64,000 nucleotides of DNA. It comes from Lachnospiraceae bacterium. Its GTDB lineage: Bacteria; Bacillota_A; Clostridia; Lachnospirales; Lachnospiraceae. The notes under the pieces were generated by a model. That model ran no database searches and was not told the origin of the DNA. It saw only the letters and a list, made by a program, of their open reading frames with translations. Every line of letters begins with the position of its first letter. The first letter of the stretch is position 1. This document shows, piece by piece, positions 61,456 through 64,000 of the stretch. The DNA lies in NCBI GenBank assembly GCA_009911175.1, contig QXWX01000036.1, positions 3,084-67,083 of the forward strand, written 5' to 3'. A program made the position numbers and the translations under genes.

Positions 61456-61642
61456 CTATGTCTTAGATGCGGATATCAAGAGTTTTTTCAACCACATAGA
61501 CCATGAATGGACGGTCAGATTTATAGAATCACGAATCAAAGACCCCAACACCATAAGACTGGTAAGGCGGATGCTGAAAGCAGGAATCATAGAGAACTAC
61601 CAATACGAGGAAACGGAAGAGGGTTCTGAACAGGGTTCATTA
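61451..61642 (+). pseudogene. Group II intron reverse transcriptase fragment
   Basis: About 60 residues (YVLDADIKSFFNHIDHEWTV, RFIESRIKDPNTIRLVRRML, KAGIIENYQYEETEEGSEQG) match reverse transcriptase motifs 2-3 of group II intron LtrA-like proteins: the DADIxxFFxxIxH block with its catalytic Asp, and the GxxQG that follows. Both ends and the YxDD motif are absent. A remnant only. Confidence 0.8.
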
Positions 61643-61808
61643 TGTCCTGAACGGCATAATGCGCCATTAAAGAAAAGCGCATAAAAATAGACCTGTTAAA
61701 AGACTCAGATCCTGCCTTGTGGCAGGGCCTGGGAAAGTGCGTCCATCTAAAAAAACAACGGGGAATACCTCTCTGACTTTAACAAAAAAACTACTCTTTT
61801 TAGAAAAA

Positions 61809-61855
61809 GGGGCTGTTACATCCCGAGATTTTTTGATCTCTGGTGCAACAGCCCC
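61809..61855 (+). terminator. Strong hairpin terminator
   Basis: GGGGCTGTT (61809-61817) and AACAGCCCC (61847-61855) with further inner pairs CGAGAT/ATCTCT, followed by TCTTCTTTATC. The stretch 61690-61978 around it has no recognisable gene. Confidence 0.65.
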
Positions 61856-61978
61856 TCTTCTTTATCAGAACCTAAACCGTGGCAGGATATGTCTTTTTGT
61901 ACCACAAATGCAGATGGGGCGGGCTGGCAGGTCAGAATATCCCAGGTGTGGTAGATCTGATCGTATTCGAAAAATATC

Positions 61979-62083
61979 GGAGGATGCACATAGGAGCTGG
62001 TATTCAGGCCGTCCATTGCCGTAGGCAATTTAAAATGACGGCCTGAGTTACAGGGCACGCCTGATCAAGGTGTGACCTGTAAC
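61979..62083 (+). mobile_element. Truncated GTTAC type B miniature element
   Basis: From GGAGGATGCACATA to the terminal GGTGTGACCTGTAAC it follows the right two thirds of the 34254/34409 copies with a handful of changes. The left terminus is missing. It ends about 100 bases before the MNT gene. Confidence 0.8.
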
Positions 62084-62182
62084 ACTATTCAAGCTGACAT
62101 GGCTGAAGAAAGTGCAAAAAGGCTGGATATTAAAGACATTTTGTGATAGAATTTTTTAAGATGAAATTGGGGATGGTCAGAT

Positions 62183-62473
62183 ATGAAATACAATATTCCG
62201 GACAGGGTTATAAAGGATATTTTTACATTTGCCCGGAAATGCGCGGTTCAAAAAGTGATTCTTTTTGGTTCCCGCGCCAGAGGCACGCATACCGAAAGAA
62301 GCGATATAGATATTGCCGTAAGCGGCGGTGACTTTGACGCGTTTTATTGGGAAATAAAGGAACATGTCCATTCACTCCTGACTTTTGATATCATGAATCT
62401 CGATTCGGGCGCTTCGGAGGAATTAACACAGGAAATAGAAAAAGACGGGGTGGTCATATATGAAGAAATTTGA
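62183..62473 (+). CDS. mntA: MNT-domain nucleotidyltransferase antitoxin (MntA type)
   Basis: 96 residues forming a minimal nucleotidyltransferase. The motif GSRARGTHTERSDIDIAV (Gly29-Ser30 and Asp41/Asp43) is intact, so it can bind ATP and metal. MntA antitoxins silence their HEPN toxin by adding AMP groups. The ATG at 62183 has only a weak GATGGTCAG ahead. The last 14 bases overlap the HEPN gene, giving fixed stoichiometry. The pair lies among relics of mobile DNA, as such modules often do, and may help keep this region in the genome. Confidence 0.88.
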   Translation: MKYNIPDRVIKDIFTFARKCAVQKVILFGSRARGTHTERSDIDIAVSGGDFDAFYWEIKEHVHSLLTFDIMNLDSGASEELTQEIEKDGVVIYEEI

Positions 62474-62870
62474 TAATTTTTCAAGCTGTCTGAATGTATT
62501 GAAAAATGCGGATTTTGATTTTGCGAATGATAATGAAATTTACAGAACAGGTGTGATCGGACAGTTTCAGCTTACCTTTGAACTTTCATGGAAGGCGCTG
62601 CAGGCAGTGTTAAGAGTTCATGGAGCAGAAGGAGCGGAGACAGGTTCGCCCAGAGAGATTTTACAGCTTGGTTATAAGCTGGGATTTGTGAATGATTCAG
62701 CTGTGTGGCTTCTGATGTTAAGAAAACGCAATACAGCCGCCCATATATATGACGAGGATAAAATTGATGAAATGCTCCTGCTGATCCGTGACAGCTTTAT
62801 ACCGGCATTTCTGGCTCTTGAAAAGACCTTGAAGGATAAGCTGGAAAAGGCTGAGGGGGATTGGAACTAA
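62460..62870 (+). CDS. hepT: HEPN-domain protein (HI0074/HepT-like toxin)
   Basis: 136 residues, all helical. The start FDNFSSCLNVLKNADFDFAN, the QFQLTFELSWKALQAVL core and the RNTAAHIYDED signature (Arg-x4-His, the RNase site) identify the HI0074-type nucleotidyltransferase substrate-binding/HEPN family. In HEPN/MNT systems it acts as a ribonuclease toxin held in check by the upstream MNT protein. It overlaps that gene by 14 bases. The RxxxxH pair is intact, so the toxin is potentially active. Confidence 0.88.
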   Translation: MKKFDNFSSCLNVLKNADFDFANDNEIYRTGVIGQFQLTFELSWKALQAVLRVHGAEGAETGSPREILQLGYKLGFVNDSAVWLLMLRKRNTAAHIYDEDKIDEMLLLIRDSFIPAFLALEKTLKDKLEKAEGDWN

Positions 62871-62910
62871 AGAAAGAGGCTGCAGGCAAAACATTTGCGT
62901 CTCATTTCTT

Positions 62911-63750
62911 ATGATCTGCCATTATTCTTTATTCCCGCAAAGCAACGAGCCAGGTAGCCATGCCTGCGTTTTCCGGCTGAAGCATGCGGTTTCGGAGCTG
63001 CTCTATACAGGCAGCAATATCACGCGTATCGCGATGAACAGCGGCTTCTCCAATGTCTCGGCATTTAACAGGGTATTCAGGGACTATTACGGCATCGCGC
63101 CCACCGAATACAGAAATCAAAACAAGGAGCGTATGGAAAGGAAATTCTGGAGTAAAGAAAAATTAAAGAATAAACTGCGGCAGGAGCTGCAGGCCCTGGA
63201 AAAAGCGTAGGACGCGGATGGACCGAAGGAATCCGTCTGTATTGAGGCGGATGCCGCAGCCGCGTCCCACTATGAGAAAAACTGGAATAAGGCGATCAAT
63301 ATAGGCTCCGTATATAACCTTACACTGGCGAATCTGCAGTACCATGTGCTGGCCCTGACAGAAGAGCTGGGAATGTGTCCGCTGTCAGTGTATTCCGGAT
63401 TTTATCTCTTTTATGCTTTTTCCATATGAGATCATAAAAAGGGATGAGTTCTATACATACCGGAGCAACCTGGAAGATTCCTTCGAGCTGGACATGATCA
63501 GGAAGTATAAGCGTATGCTCAAAGAGCAGGGGATGGAACAATGCAGGATCTATATCAGTGAATGAAACAATTCGATATCCAACCGGAATTATCTGAATAC
63601 AGCAGCTTCCGGGGCGCTTATTTTGCGAAAAAGATCTGTGAGATCTGGGATTCCGTTGATATGATCTGCTGCTGGATGGGCTTGGACTGGATGAGCAGCT
63701 ATTACGATTCCAGAAGCTTTATCAACGGCGCTTCCGGAATTTAGATTGTC
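62911..63750 (+). pseudogene. Decayed AraC-GH39 (beta-xylosidase-like) fusion
   Basis: The first frame (to 63210) is an AraC helix-turn-helix (RLKHAVSELLYTGSNITRIA, NSGFSNVSAFNRVFRDYYGI) lacking its first half. After an in-frame TAG the same frame continues as NWNKAINIGSVYNLTLANLQ and YHVLALTEELG, the start of a GH39 barrel. Further pieces follow: KMLKEQG-like helix and IYISE, where the expected Trp codon of the SEW motif is TGA (about 63562), then in a shifted frame SSFRGAYFAKKICEIWD, CWMGLDWMSSYYDS and FINGASG. Lachnospiraceae carry intact AraC-GH39 fusions of this order. At least two stops, one frameshift and a large deletion have destroyed this copy. Confidence 0.7.
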
Positions 63751-63923
63751 AATCACGACACAGGAGGATGCCGCGAAAACCATGTATGTGTGTCGCCGGG
63801 AACACTGTTTCCCGGAGGATTGTCCTGCTATACTTTATCCATCACTGAAAAACAGCGGCATACGCCGAAAGCCTGTTTGCGGGAGACATGGGTGAGGAAG
63901 AACAGGAATATTCCCGGAACATT

Positions 63924-64000
63924 AGGACAAGGCGGAGGAAAGAGGCGATGCGGTGGCATCGTTGATTGACGACAACGCAGAACTGGCAGAAATAGCAGGC
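63924..64000 (+). repeat. Inverted copy of a 76-base segment from 59651-59726
   Basis: The last bases of the window repeat, in reverse orientation and with one mismatch, the middle of the 59613 element. Translated, it reads DKAEERGDAVASLIDDNAEL, then AEIAG, so it is probably a coding piece of a mobile-element protein. It runs off the window. Between 63750 and 63923 I see nothing recognisable. Confidence 0.7.

Noticed and set aside
61816..62058. Minus-strand frame overlapping a terminator and a miniature element
   Set aside because: It runs through non-coding hairpins, so coding is unlikely.

Overview
The window reads as chromosomal DNA of an anaerobic gut Firmicute, most likely Lachnospiraceae (Clostridia). 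I base this on roughly 50% GC with AT-rich spacers, strong AGGAGG ribosome binding sites, ATG/TTG starts, YesM/YesN-type regulators, CUT1 sugar transporters without a local ATPase, DUF1700/DUF4097 envelope genes, a double-cubane 2-hydroxyacyl-CoA dehydratase-like protein, EutH and relics of Tn4451/ICE-type elements. No rRNA, tRNA or CRISPR array was seen.

Layout: (1) 0-5 kb: the 5' part of an anchored protein, a GH31 glycosidase, a MATE exporter and a small monooxygenase. (2) 5-8 kb: a decayed nuclease gene, then a PadR-DUF1700-DUF4097 envelope operon. (3) 8-10.4 kb: a FIST sensor followed by a soluble chemoreceptor, behind a structured leader. (4) 10.5-13.6 kb: a long flavin/rhodanese/sulfite-reductase fusion that lost its N-terminus at a rearrangement junction shared with an Old Yellow Enzyme relic. 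(5) 13.7-20.6 kb: LysR, M32 carboxypeptidase, a frameshifted Rpn nuclease, a GntR-ABC operon, and ThiT under a TPP riboswitch. (6) 20.7-31.3 kb: a complete arabinoxylan-oligosaccharide locus (YesM/YesN, binding protein, two permeases, GH51, GH3). (7) 31.3-44.9 kb: a module flanked by ~87-bp direct repeats with two FtsX-type ABC systems (one with a gutted ATPase), an AgrA/AgrC-like pair and an AT-rich run of small envelope and unknown genes. (8) 45-52 kb: a frameshifted double-cubane protein with DUF3343, then a two-component system with its ABC transporter. (9) 52-54.8 kb: AraC regulator and GPH sugar symporter. (10) 54.8-64 kb: a gene graveyard with pieces of GH43, AAA-ATPase-like, flavodoxin, serine recombinase, KTR, GH2, GNAT, tnpV, LPD3-like, DUF6076-like, group II intron RT and AraC-GH39 genes, between intact TetR, flavodoxin-like, EutH, a possible sigma-28-driven unknown gene and an MNT/HEPN toxin-antitoxin pair.

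How the genes work together: the sugar genes fit a lifestyle on plant arabinoxylan, with extracytoplasmic binding, ABC import and cytoplasmic GH51/GH3 cleavage under YesMN control; the GPH symporter and the GH43, GH2 and GH39 relics look like older, eroded loci of the same type. Several envelope-sensing or self-protection units (PadR/DUF1700/DUF4097, GntR-ABC, LytTR-ABC, OmpR-type TCS-ABC) sit side by side.

The most novel signal is not a gene. It is a family of 147-bp palindromic miniature elements with inverted termini starting GTTAC and 8-bp target duplications (17567-17713; tandem pair 34254-34400 and 34409-34555), with divergent or partial copies at 7973-8026, 20728-20878, 61431-61455 and 61979-62083. 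A second, unrelated miniature element with ~30-bp inverted termini lies at 59613-59776.
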